NCBI GenBank assembly: GCA_021295785.1
Contig: JAGWBR010000007.1
Location: 2,481 to 64,929 of the forward strand
DNA: 62,449 nt
Source: Gemmatimonadota bacterium
GTDB taxonomy: Bacteria; Gemmatimonadota; Gemmatimonadetes; Palauibacterales; Palauibacteraceae
Direction: 5' to 3'
Notes under the pieces: model-generated
The model's input: the letters and a program-made list of their open reading frames with translations, nothing else
What the model was told of the DNA's origin: nothing
Databases searched by the model: none
Made by a program: the position numbers and the translations under genes
Shown: positions 51,862 to 59,598 of the stretch, piece by piece
How the letters are laid out: every line of letters begins with the position of its first letter
Position numbering within the stretch: position 1 is the first letter of the stretch

Positions 51862-54330
51862 TCACGGAATCAGCCGCCGCCGGGTCATGTCTCGAACCAG
51901 GAACAGGCCGTCCCCGGTGCCGGTCACGGCGATAATCCCGCTTTCGAAGAAGGGGTAGTTGGACCACGAAGCTCCGCCTTCGTACGGGGAGGTGTCGAGA
52001 AAGCCGATCTCCAAGGGGTTCACGGGGTCTGAGATGTCGAGCACCCGGAATCCCGCCGAATAGTTCGACTGGTACATCACGTCGCCGACGACGTAGAGAT
52101 TGTGATCGGTAGCGGTGGTCTCGGCGATGTACTCGTTCACGAGCAGCGGGTCGTCGAGGTCGCTCACGTCCCAAACCAGCGTCCGGGTTCCTTCCACGAG
52201 ACCCTGGGGTTCGTCGCCCTCGTCATTCATGTAGAAATAACGGTGGTCTTCGGTCAGCCAGCCCTGGTGCGTGTACGCCACGTTCGGATACCCGGCGGTG
52301 GACAGGCTTACCGGCTCGTCCTTGTCGGTGACGTCGGCGATGTTGAGGGCGGTTTCGTTCGAACCGAAGCAGATTTCCTTGCCGGCGTGCTCGCTGTCGG
52401 GCCCGTGGTAAATCACGCACTGCGCGTCGTGCACGTAGCCCGTCCCGCGCCGGCCCGTCCCCTCCGCAGCGAAACAACCCGCGAAGGTGGGGTGCGAAGG
52501 CTCCCGGAGGTCGATCATGTGCAGGCCCCCGCCGCACGTCTCGCCCCCGCCGCTGTTGCCGACCGCGTAACCGAATCCGCTGGCTTCGTTTATCACGATG
52601 TTGTGGGCGGAGTGGATGCCGTCGTAGAGGAAGGTCTCCTCAAATGTGACGGGCTCGGCGCCCACGTCCCGCAGCTGCCGCAGGTCGAACACCTGTACAC
52701 CGTGCTCAAGGGCGGCGTCGGCGACCACGTAGGCATGGTCATTGTAGACCTTGATGTCGCGCCAGATCATGTGTCTTGACCCCTCGGTGGCCGGGAGATC
52801 TCCCAGGAACCGTGGATTGTAGGGGTCGCTGATGTCGACGAAAGAGGTCCCGTCGGTGCGTCCGACAATGGCGATCTCGCGCCCGGTTTCGGGGTCGGTC
52901 CATCCCCAGATGTCGTTGACGCGAGTGCTGCGGCCGCCGCCAAGGTCCTTGATGGGCAGGAACGCGGTCACGTTCACGTCCATGCATTCGAACGCATCGG
53001 CGCGCCCGTCCACACACTCAACTTCGCTGCCGGCCAGGGACGGAAAACTCCGGAATTCGCTTTCCAGAGTGGCGGCGTGATCCCCGGAGGACTCGAACAC
53101 TAACGCGGCACCGGCCCGGTTGTCGTAGGTGGTGGCTCCGAAGACCATCAGTCCCCCCTCGGAGAGGGCAGTGGCACCGAACGAACTGCCGCCCCGGCCG
53201 CCCTCCACCGGTGAGCCTGCCCAGACGGAGGCCGTGGACCAATAGCCCCCGGAGTCGGCCCGGGAGTACTCGTAGACCGCTCCGTTTCCGCCGGCTGCTC
53301 CGGGGTCTCCAACCAAGACGCCGCCATCCACCGGCAGAACCGAGCCGCCGAATCTGCTGGCCGGACTGACCACCGGCGGGCCGAGTCGCGAGTCCAGAAC
53401 CCAGGCGGAGGCGTCGTCCGCGCTGTCCGTGGCTCCCCGGCGGTAGACGAACACTGCTCCGCCGGCCTCACGCAACCCGGGAGCACCGACGTACAGATAA
53501 TCCGGGGTCACGGCCAGTGCCCCGCCGAACGCAATGCCGCCGGGTATTCTGGCGGGCGTCAGGCGCGCCTCTTCATTCCAGGCACCCTCTCCGTCGCGCG
53601 AATAGACCACCACCAAGCCCGGTGTCGGGTCCTGGTTGCGCGGGCCCGTCTGGTCAGAGGTCCCGACCATCAGCGCTCCGTCGCGCAGCGCGAGCTTGTT
53701 CCCGAAACCCTGCTGCCCGCCGGGGAGGTCAGGGTCCAGCGCACCGGTGGGCTGCCAGTCACCGGCTTCGGTTCGGCTGAAGAGATAGACGGTGCCCGCC
53801 CCGTCTCTGGCACCGGGGGCTCCAACCATGGCGACGCCCCGGCCCACGGCGACCGATGCCCCGAACCTGGCCGGCGCGTCCGGCGCCGCTTCGCCCGCCT
53901 GGTCTCCCTGCGGGGTCAACTCGGCTACCCGCAGCCATCCCCCCGACCCGTCAGACCGGAAGACGTAGGCCTTGCCCTGGCCGCCGCTGGCGAGCGGGGA
54001 ACCAATAAACAGCCAGCCGCCGCCAGCCGACAGCGCGCGCCCGAACCCGTCCGGATCGCGCACCTTGTCGGTGGCCGAGAGTTGGCCCGTTTCGGTCCAG
54101 CCCTCGTCCCCGCGGGCAAACACCCGAACGATCCCGTTCATGGTGCCGTTTCCGACTTCCCCGACCAAGACCTGTCCGTCGCTCGCGGCCAACGAGCCGC
54201 CGAACTGCTGTGGGGTAGCGGGCGCGGCAAACAGGGGGTTCAGTGTTGTCGGTAACGCTGCCGCGACTGCCAGTGCAGGCGCTCTCGCCGTCCGAAAAAT
54301 GTGCCTTGAAGTTGATAGGGTGGGGGGCAT
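51862..54330 (-). CDS. Choice-of-anchor B family secreted protein (FG-GAP-like and LVIVD repeats)
   Basis: 822 residues from ATG 54328-54330, with AAGGAG 10 nt upstream. Signal peptide at about 14-36. Residues 40-430 hold about six FG-GAP-like repeats (FGGSLAASDGQVLVGEVG, FGRALSAGGGWLFIGSP, FGASVAVGRGVAMVGAPG, FGNKLALRDGALMVGTSD), a likely propeller. Residues 470-810 carry LVIVD-type repeats (GTSFVDISDPYNPRFLGDLP, GLHMIDLREPSHPTFAG, FRVLDISDPVNPLEIGFL) and the choice-of-anchor-B order HSAHNIVINEASGFGYAVG. Two Cys pairs (VECVDGR, FECMDV; GETCGGG, GCFA) suggest disulfides and extracellular location. No anchor domain is seen at the C-terminus. Likely a surface binding protein; ligand unknown. 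Confidence 0.85.
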   Translation of the reverse strand: MPPTLSTSRHIFRTARAPALAVAAALPTTLNPLFAAPATPQQFGGSLAASDGQVLVGEVGNGTMNGIVRVFARGDEGWTETGQLSATDKVRDPDGFGRALSAGGGWLFIGSPLASGGQGKAYVFRSDGSGGWLRVAELTPQGDQAGEAAPDAPARFGASVAVGRGVAMVGAPGARDGAGTVYLFSRTEAGDWQPTGALDPDLPGGQQGFGNKLALRDGALMVGTSDQTGPRNQDPTPGLVVVYSRDGEGAWNEEARLTPARIPGGIAFGGALAVTPDYLYVGAPGLREAGGAVFVYRRGATDSADDASAWVLDSRLGPPVVSPASRFGGSVLPVDGGVLVGDPGAAGGNGAVYEYSRADSGGYWSTASVWAGSPVEGGRGGSSFGATALSEGGLMVFGATTYDNRAGAALVFESSGDHAATLESEFRSFPSLAGSEVECVDGRADAFECMDVNVTAFLPIKDLGGGRSTRVNDIWGWTDPETGREIAIVGRTDGTSFVDISDPYNPRFLGDLPATEGSRHMIWRDIKVYNDHAYVVADAALEHGVQVFDLRQLRDVGAEPVTFEETFLYDGIHSAHNIVINEASGFGYAVGNSGGGETCGGGLHMIDLREPSHPTFAGCFAAEGTGRRGTGYVHDAQCVIYHGPDSEHAGKEICFGSNETALNIADVTDKDEPVSLSTAGYPNVAYTHQGWLTEDHRYFYMNDEGDEPQGLVEGTRTLVWDVSDLDDPLLVNEYIAETTATDHNLYVVGDVMYQSNYSAGFRVLDISDPVNPLEIGFLDTSPYEGGASWSNYPFFESGIIAVTGTGDGLFLVRDMTRRRLIP

Positions 54331-54440
54331 GTTGGGTTCTCCTTCTGGTGATCATCCGTGGCCTGGTTCCGGGACAGGCCTGCCGTCTCTTTCGGTCTGG
54401 CGATTCGCCCCGGTCCGGGGTTTCGCTCCTGCCCAGGGCC

Positions 54441-54469
54441 TTGACCGAAACCTGCACGAAAAGTAACCT
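54441..54469 (+). promoter_or_regulatory. Predicted promoter of the tRNA cluster
   Basis: -35 TTGACC (54441-54446, 5 of 6 consensus), 17-nt spacer, -10 TAACCT (54464-54469, weak). Expected start near 54476, about 20 nt before the first tRNA. No other promoter-like site appears between the six tRNAs, so they are probably one transcript. Confidence 0.5.
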
Positions 54470-54496
54470 ACCGGGCCGCGTGTAGATGATCGCGAC

Positions 54497-54570
<74 letters not shown>

Positions 54571-54607
54571 TCGATTCGGCGAGCGCGGTTTCGAGCGGTG
54601 TCGGGAG

Positions 54608-54682
54608 GGGGCTGTAGCTCAGCCTGGTTAGAGTGCCGGTCTGTCACACCGGAGGTCGCGGGTTCGAATCCCGTCAGCCCCG
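54608..54682 (+). tRNA. tRNA-Asp (anticodon GTC)
   Basis: Acceptor GGGGCTG/CAGCCCC, discriminator G (typical of tRNA-Asp). Anticodon stem CCGGT/ACCGG around CTGTCAC reads GTC. T-arm GCGGG/CCCGT around TTCGAAT (last pair G-U). Confidence 0.92.
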
Positions 54683-54716
54683 TTTCTTTGCGTGGTGGCG
54701 GGGGGCCTTCCGTGGC

Positions 54717-54790
54717 GGGGCCGTAGCTCAGTTTGGGAGAGCGCTTGAATCGCACTCAAGAGGTCGCGGGTTCAAATCCCGCCGGCTCCA
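54717..54790 (+). tRNA. tRNA-Ala (anticodon CGC)
   Basis: Acceptor GGGGCCG with CGGCTCC contains a G3-U70 wobble, the key alanine identity pair; discriminator A. Anticodon stem CTTGA/TCAAG around ATCGCAC reads CGC. The minor Ala isoacceptor for GCG codons, which are common in this GC-rich DNA. Confidence 0.88.
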
Positions 54791-54795
54791 TTTCC

Positions 54796-54867
54796 GCCAC
54801 CGTAGCTCAGGGGTAGAGCACTCGATTCGTAATCGAGCGGTCGTCGGTTCAAATCCGACCGGTGGCT
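54796..54867 (+). tRNA. tRNA-Thr (anticodon CGT)
   Basis: Acceptor GCCACCG/CGGTGGC, discriminator T. Anticodon stem CTCGA/TCGAG around TTCGTAA reads CGT, serving ACG codons. Only 5 bp follow the tRNA-Ala. Confidence 0.92.
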
Positions 54868-54945
54868 CTGGTGTTCTCGCTGGGCGGCAGAGACGGGTGC
54901 GCCGGTATCGTCAAAGCAGTAACATCCCGTCAGGCGAGGCGGTTT

Positions 54946-55018
54946 GCGGGTGTAGCTCAGCTGGAAGAGCGCAACCTTGCCAAGGTTGAGGTCGCCGGTT
55001 CGAATCCGGTCACCCGCT
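54946..55018 (+). tRNA. tRNA-Gly (anticodon GCC)
   Basis: Acceptor GCGGGTG/CACCCGC, discriminator T. Anticodon stem CAACC/GGTTG around TTGCCAA reads GCC, the main glycine isoacceptor. Confidence 0.92.
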
Positions 55019-55053
55019 TTCTCGCCTTCCTCTTGGTGATTCTGGTCGCCCGT

Positions 55054-55127
55054 CGGGGCGTGGCTCAGTCCGGTAGAGCGCTGCGTTCGGGACGCAGAGG
55101 TCCCCGGTTCAAATCCGGGCGCCCCGA
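55054..55127 (+). tRNA. tRNA-Pro (anticodon CGG)
   Basis: Acceptor CGGGGCG/CGCCCCG starting with the C typical of bacterial tRNA-Pro; discriminator A. Anticodon stem CTGCG/CGCAG around TTCGGGA reads CGG. Last tRNA of the cluster; the 134 bp after it show no clear gene. Confidence 0.92.
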
Positions 55128-55261
55128 CTCTTTCCTGTTCTCGGGTCCGATTATCTTGGGTTTGATCGCCCGTCCCGCGGTCTCGCGGTCGGGCTGGGCC
55201 CTCGTTCGAAGAGTAGCCGCACGCCCCCGGCCCGCGGGGCCCGTGACCGCGTGCCACGGGG

Positions 55262-57163
55262 TCAAAATCCGAGCGCGGACGGGCCTCCGACTACCGGAAG
55301 GTTGAGGCTGGTTCCTCGCAGGTCCACCGTAAGCACCGAGCCGGGCTCGGGGTGGACCGTGAAGTTCTGGTCGCTCGAGAAGATCATCAGACCGATTCGG
55401 CTGCCTGCCGGGATCACCTGATCGTCGGGCTGCAGGGCGAATTCGACCTCCACCCACCCGCCGGGACCAGGCATCTCGCCCGACCGGGGCGCCGAGATGT
55501 CCCGGGCCGATGCGTTGAGCGGATCGGCCCACCCCCTGGTAATCAGGTTGGCGTTGATGTGGTCCCCCTCGATCCACGGCAGCGCGACTACCATGATCGA
55601 CAGGTTCACCGCGGCGGGTTCCGAGGTCATCCGCACGCGCACGGTGGGCTGGCCGGAGATGTGCACGTCCCGCGTCAATGCGGGAGTGGCGAACAGGAGC
55701 CGGTGCTCCGACCGTTCGGCCGCGGCCAGTTGGGCTGCGTCAAAGTTGAAATTGTCGGTGAACGACGCGTTCTCGCCCGCCTGTCCGGCGTCACCGAAGG
55801 CACCCGACTCAAGGGTCAGACTGCCCGTCCCCTGACCGTCTCCCGACGGATGCAGCGTAACGGCCGCGGCCTCCGGGTGCGGGTAGTCGGCGTACGGTGT
55901 CGGGTCGTCGGGTTCTGCTTCCTCGCGGACGATCCAGGACCTCGGGTCAGATTCGACACCGTTTTCCACGTCCAACAGGTACCGGGTGAACCACCGGTTC
56001 ATCATTCGCAGGGGCGGGGGGCCTCCGTGGCCGCCCTGGTGGTAGTAGATCTGTACCGGGACACCCCTCTCCTTCAGGGCCCGCGAAATCCGAAAGCTGT
56101 GCTCCGGCATCACGTTCCAGTCGTTGAAGCCGTGGCTCATCAGCGTCGCGGCGCGGACCCCGTCCATGTGGTTCAGGTAGTCGCGTTCCGCCCAGAAGTC
56201 GTTGTAGTCCCCGGTCGTACGATCCAGCTGCTGCGTCATCTCGCCCCTTACCTCTGATTCGCAGTACGCACGTCTCGCGGGATCGCCGCTGTGTATGAAG
56301 TCGAAGAGCACGTCCACGTCTTCACCCGGGTAGCCGCCGGGCGACCGAACCAGGCCGTTTGACCGGTAATAATGGTAGTAGGAGGTGTTCGGGGCGACGG
56401 GGATGATTGCCTCAAGCCCCTCCACGCCGGTCGTTGCCGCGGCCAAGGGCAGGGTGCCGTTGTAGGACGTGCCCGTCATTCCAACCCTACCCGTGCTCCA
56501 GTCGGCGCGCACTTCCTCACCTCCGCCGGGAGAGGCGAAGCCGGGCCTGCGCCCTCCCAGCCAGTCGATAACCGCCGCCGGGGCGAGGGATTCATTCGCA
56601 CCTCCCACCGTGGGGCATCCCTGCGACTGTCCGGTGCCGGGCGACTGCGAATGCACGACCGCGAATCCCCGGGGTACCCAGGTCTGCACGTGCGAGCCCG
56701 ATATCCGCGGCTGCTCCGCCAGGTGCTGAATTGTCTCGGTGGGGTAGGGCGTTCGCGGCGGCGGAGGCGACCCGACTTCCTGGTTCAAGTCCCAGAAGTG
56801 GCCGAAATCAATCCCCGCCACTCCCGAGAAATACGGGCTTGTCTCATAAATGACCGGGACCCTGAGGCCGTCGGCGGTCTGGCCGGGTCGGGTCACCGAG
56901 ACGTGCATCATGTCGGGGAGTCCGTCTCCGTCGGAATCAAAGTCCGTCCGGACCCAAAGTTCTTCCCGGATCCAGCTGGCCGAGTCGGCAAAGGCCGGCA
57001 CAACCTGGGCCTGCCCGTCCTCAATGATGTGGATGATGGTATCGGACGGTGCGGCCGACCCGGCCCCGGGCTCGTCGGTTGCCCCGCAGCCCGGCAATGC
57101 CACGGCGAGGGCGACCACGGACACACACCAACGCAGTGGTGCACGGCGGAGAGGGTGATTCAC
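55262..57163 (-). CDS. CocE/PepX-type (Xaa-Pro dipeptidyl-peptidase-like) lipoprotein hydrolase
   Basis: 633 residues from GTG 57161-57163, with AAAGGAG 10 nt upstream; a longer frame to 57235 is not needed. The signal sequence ends in a good lipobox, LPGC (about residue 26), so it is a lipoprotein. The CocE/NonD hydrolase fold is complete: WVPRGFAVVHSQSPGTGQSQG, nucleophile Ser233 in MTGTSYNGTLP, HGFNDWNVMPEHS with the catalytic Asp and HQGGHGGP with the catalytic His. The C-terminal jelly-roll domain (about 440-630) contains DVHISGQPTVRVR and PAGSRIGLMIFSSDQNF. Relatives cleave Xaa-Pro dipeptides or esters; with the S9 peptidase this fits extracellular peptide use. Convergent with the tRNA cluster and divergent from the amidase. 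Confidence 0.88.
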   Translation of the reverse strand: MNHPLRRAPLRWCVSVVALAVALPGCGATDEPGAGSAAPSDTIIHIIEDGQAQVVPAFADSASWIREELWVRTDFDSDGDGLPDMMHVSVTRPGQTADGLRVPVIYETSPYFSGVAGIDFGHFWDLNQEVGSPPPPRTPYPTETIQHLAEQPRISGSHVQTWVPRGFAVVHSQSPGTGQSQGCPTVGGANESLAPAAVIDWLGGRRPGFASPGGGEEVRADWSTGRVGMTGTSYNGTLPLAAATTGVEGLEAIIPVAPNTSYYHYYRSNGLVRSPGGYPGEDVDVLFDFIHSGDPARRAYCESEVRGEMTQQLDRTTGDYNDFWAERDYLNHMDGVRAATLMSHGFNDWNVMPEHSFRISRALKERGVPVQIYYHQGGHGGPPPLRMMNRWFTRYLLDVENGVESDPRSWIVREEAEPDDPTPYADYPHPEAAAVTLHPSGDGQGTGSLTLESGAFGDAGQAGENASFTDNFNFDAAQLAAAERSEHRLLFATPALTRDVHISGQPTVRVRMTSEPAAVNLSIMVVALPWIEGDHINANLITRGWADPLNASARDISAPRSGEMPGPGGWVEVEFALQPDDQVIPAGSRIGLMIFSSDQNFTVHPEPGSVLTVDLRGTSLNLPVVGGPSALGF

Positions 57164-57335
57164 GGAGGTGTTTCTCCTTTGCGGTAGCGCGCGGCGTAAC
57201 TTGGTCCGGTGCCCGGTCCGGCGGGACCGGAACATACTCAGATTGAGCCTGCGGTGAACGGCAGTTCGCGCCCGCGCTGGGGCTTGAGAACCCGCACCCG
57301 GCTCTCAAACCCCGAACCCCGAACTCGTGAGCGGG

Positions 57336-58805
57336 ATGGCAGAATCCAATTCCAGACCCCCCCGACCGATTAGAGCCACCGCGGCGGCGGTGCGCCGGGG
57401 CGAGGTCAGCGCCCGGGTCTTGGTGGAGGAAGCTGGTTCACGTCACGCGGCAAGTGATTTGGGAGCTTTTGTCCTCTTCGATGCAGCGGGTGCGATGGAC
57501 CAGGCCGCGGCGGTTGATCGTGCGGTAGAGCGGGGCGAGGACCCCGGGCCGCTCGCCGGCTTGACTGTATCGGTCAAGGACGTGTACGGAGTGGAGGGAC
57601 TGCCGATCCAGGCGGGGACCCGGCGCCGGTTGTCCGAACGCTGGCAGGCAGAGGGGTTTCTGGTTGGGGCGATGCGCTCCCTTGGCGCGGTGCTGGTGGG
57701 GAAGACCCACACCGTGGAACTGGCCTTTGGTGGCGTGGGCATCAACCACAACACCGGCACGCCGGTCAATCCCTGGGACGCGTCGGACCATCGGGTTCCC
57801 GGGGGCTCGTCGGCGGGGGCGGGCGTCAGCCTGCTGGAGGGATCGGCGGCGGTCGCGCTGGGCAGTGATACGGGCGGCTCTGTTCGTATTCCCGCATCGG
57901 CTACGGGGACGGTTGGAATGCGGCACACGACGGGGCGGTGGCCGACTACGGGCGTGTTCCCGTTGAGTACAACTCTGGACACTGTCGGATTCCTGGCGCG
58001 GACGGCCAGCGACATGCGGTACGTGTTTCAGGCCGTGGACGCACTGCCCGAGGTTGGTATGGGGCTCGGCGGGGCCCGGCCGGGCGCAAAACCCGACCCG
58101 GCAGCCGCGCCGTCGGTCCGGGGCCTGCGAATCGGGGTTCCGAAATGCGCGGACGGGGAGCCGGCCGAAGGACTGTGGGAGCGATCGGAACTTGATGTCG
58201 CGGCGGTGGTATGGGAGGCGCTGTCGGAGCTCGAAACGGTCGGAGCGGAACTGATCTCCTTTGAGGCCCCGGAGCTGGTGGAGGCGGGGGTTCAATACCT
58301 GTCAGGAAGCGTCGTGCAACCGGAGCTCGGAGAAGCGCTGGACCGGTACCTGCCCGGTTGGGCCGATTTCTTGGACCCGACGGTCCGAAACAGGCTCCGG
58401 TCAGTCCGGGACGTACCGGCTGTGGAGTACCTGGGACTGTTGCGGAACCGGCACCGGCTTTCTCGGGCGCTCCACGCCCGCATGGACCAGGCCGGCCTCG
58501 ACTGCCTGGCGACTCCGACTCTCCCGATCACCGTCCCGCGGGTGGCGGATCTGGAAGATCTCGCCGAGTATGGCAGTGCCAACCGGCTCATGCTCTCCAA
58601 CACCTGCCCGGCGAGTATGCTGGACATGTGCGCGGTCAGCCTCCCGGCCGGGCTCGACCCAAGTCTCATGCCCGTGGGGTTACAACTGATTGCGCGCACC
58701 GGGGCCGATTGCTGGCTGGTGGATGTCGCCGTGGCGGTGGAATCCGTACTGGGGACAGGGCTTCAACGCCTGGGCACCCCGCCGCGCTTGCCTCCGGGTG
58801 CCTGA
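57336..58805 (+). CDS. Amidase-signature family hydrolase
   Basis: 489 residues from ATG 57336; GTG 57327 is possible. Amidase-signature enzymes use a Ser-cisSer-Lys triad to hydrolyse amides; members act in amino-acid, nitrile and aryl-amide breakdown or as GatA. Present are Lys in TVSVKDVYGV, PGGSSAGAGV (cis-Ser) and the nucleophile in GSDTGGSVRIPA. The rest matches in length. It is not GatA in context, as no gatB or gatC is near. Substrate unknown. Convergent with the MobA-like gene, 19 bp between stops. Confidence 0.88.
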   Translation: MAESNSRPPRPIRATAAAVRRGEVSARVLVEEAGSRHAASDLGAFVLFDAAGAMDQAAAVDRAVERGEDPGPLAGLTVSVKDVYGVEGLPIQAGTRRRLSERWQAEGFLVGAMRSLGAVLVGKTHTVELAFGGVGINHNTGTPVNPWDASDHRVPGGSSAGAGVSLLEGSAAVALGSDTGGSVRIPASATGTVGMRHTTGRWPTTGVFPLSTTLDTVGFLARTASDMRYVFQAVDALPEVGMGLGGARPGAKPDPAAAPSVRGLRIGVPKCADGEPAEGLWERSELDVAAVVWEALSELETVGAELISFEAPELVEAGVQYLSGSVVQPELGEALDRYLPGWADFLDPTVRNRLRSVRDVPAVEYLGLLRNRHRLSRALHARMDQAGLDCLATPTLPITVPRVADLEDLAEYGSANRLMLSNTCPASMLDMCAVSLPAGLDPSLMPVGLQLIARTGADCWLVDVAVAVESVLGTGLQRLGTPPRLPPGA

Positions 58806-58824
58806 GAAGGGTGCCCGGCTCTGT

Positions 58825-59598
58825 TCACCCCGTTCGCGGTGTCTCCGAGGCCTGTGCCCGGGCCCATCTGAGGTCGGCGGGCGTGTCGATCCCCCTTAGC
58901 GCGGCAGAAAGCGGTCGTCCACCGTCTCCCCCCAAACCTCCGACACAGCGGCCGATGCGGGACTGAGTGAATCTCGCCACCGGCAGCTCGGCGAGCAGGG
59001 CGCGGAGCGAGGGTGAGCGGCCGGTGTCGTTCGGCCGGTCGCCAAGCAAGCGGCGGGCCGCTGCCAGGGCGGCTGACCGGCGGTAGGCAGCACACAGGGG
59101 ATGGATCCGCCCGCCGGATTCCACAGCCACCGCGTCCGTTGTGGGTTTCGCGGTAAGCGCCGCGGCGAGAGCGGTCACGAGCTCCTGCGTTACGAAGGGC
59201 ATGTCGCCGCCAAACGCCACGCAGATGTCGCCGCGGGCCGCCGCAAGCGCTGCGGCCAGTCCCACCAGCGGTCCGGCCGCTGCGTGAAGCTCGGGGGTAC
59301 TGGCCGGCCCTATGTCTTCAACTAACACGACTTCGATCCCCTGCGGGGTCGTCAATCGGTCCCAGACGTGGTTCTCGGGTCCGAGCAGCACCCAGCCGAT
59401 CTCGTGGAGTTCTACGGTGAACGCCGGCCGGTCTCGTACGGCCACTACCACTTCATCCAGGTCGGCACCGGCTGCCACCACGCGTTCCAAGACGGGCACG
59501 CCGCCGACGCGAACCAGTGGCTTGGGGGCGGGCAGCGGGCCGAGCCTGCGACCCTCCCCTCCCGCCAGTACAACGAGCGATTGTCTTAGCGTGGCCAA
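58825..59598 (-). CDS. mobA: MobA-like nucleotidyltransferase (molybdenum cofactor guanylyltransferase)
   Basis: 257 residues from TTG 59596-59598 (MATLRQ), which overlaps the end of the next gene by 13 bases. MobA joins GMP to molybdopterin. The NTP-binding VLAGGEGRRLGPLPAPKPLV (about 9-29, with LAGGxGRRxG and the Lys), GPLVGLAAALAA and FGGDMPFVT (metal-binding Asp) are all present, then HPLCAAYR. A related role such as MocA-type cytidylyl transfer cannot be excluded from motifs alone. No other molybdopterin genes lie in the window. The long C-terminus (VARFTQSRIGRCVGGLGGDG) is unusual. Confidence 0.75.
   Translation of the reverse strand: MATLRQSLVVLAGGEGRRLGPLPAPKPLVRVGGVPVLERVVAAGADLDEVVVAVRDRPAFTVELHEIGWVLLGPENHVWDRLTTPQGIEVVLVEDIGPASTPELHAAAGPLVGLAAALAAARGDICVAFGGDMPFVTQELVTALAAALTAKPTTDAVAVESGGRIHPLCAAYRRSAALAAARRLLGDRPNDTGRSPSLRALLAELPVARFTQSRIGRCVGGLGGDGGRPLSAALRGIDTPADLRWARAQASETPRTG

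Noticed and set aside
54331-54440. Riboswitch or small RNA upstream of the tRNA cluster
   Set aside because: No conserved motif or stable structure seen beyond short GC pairings.
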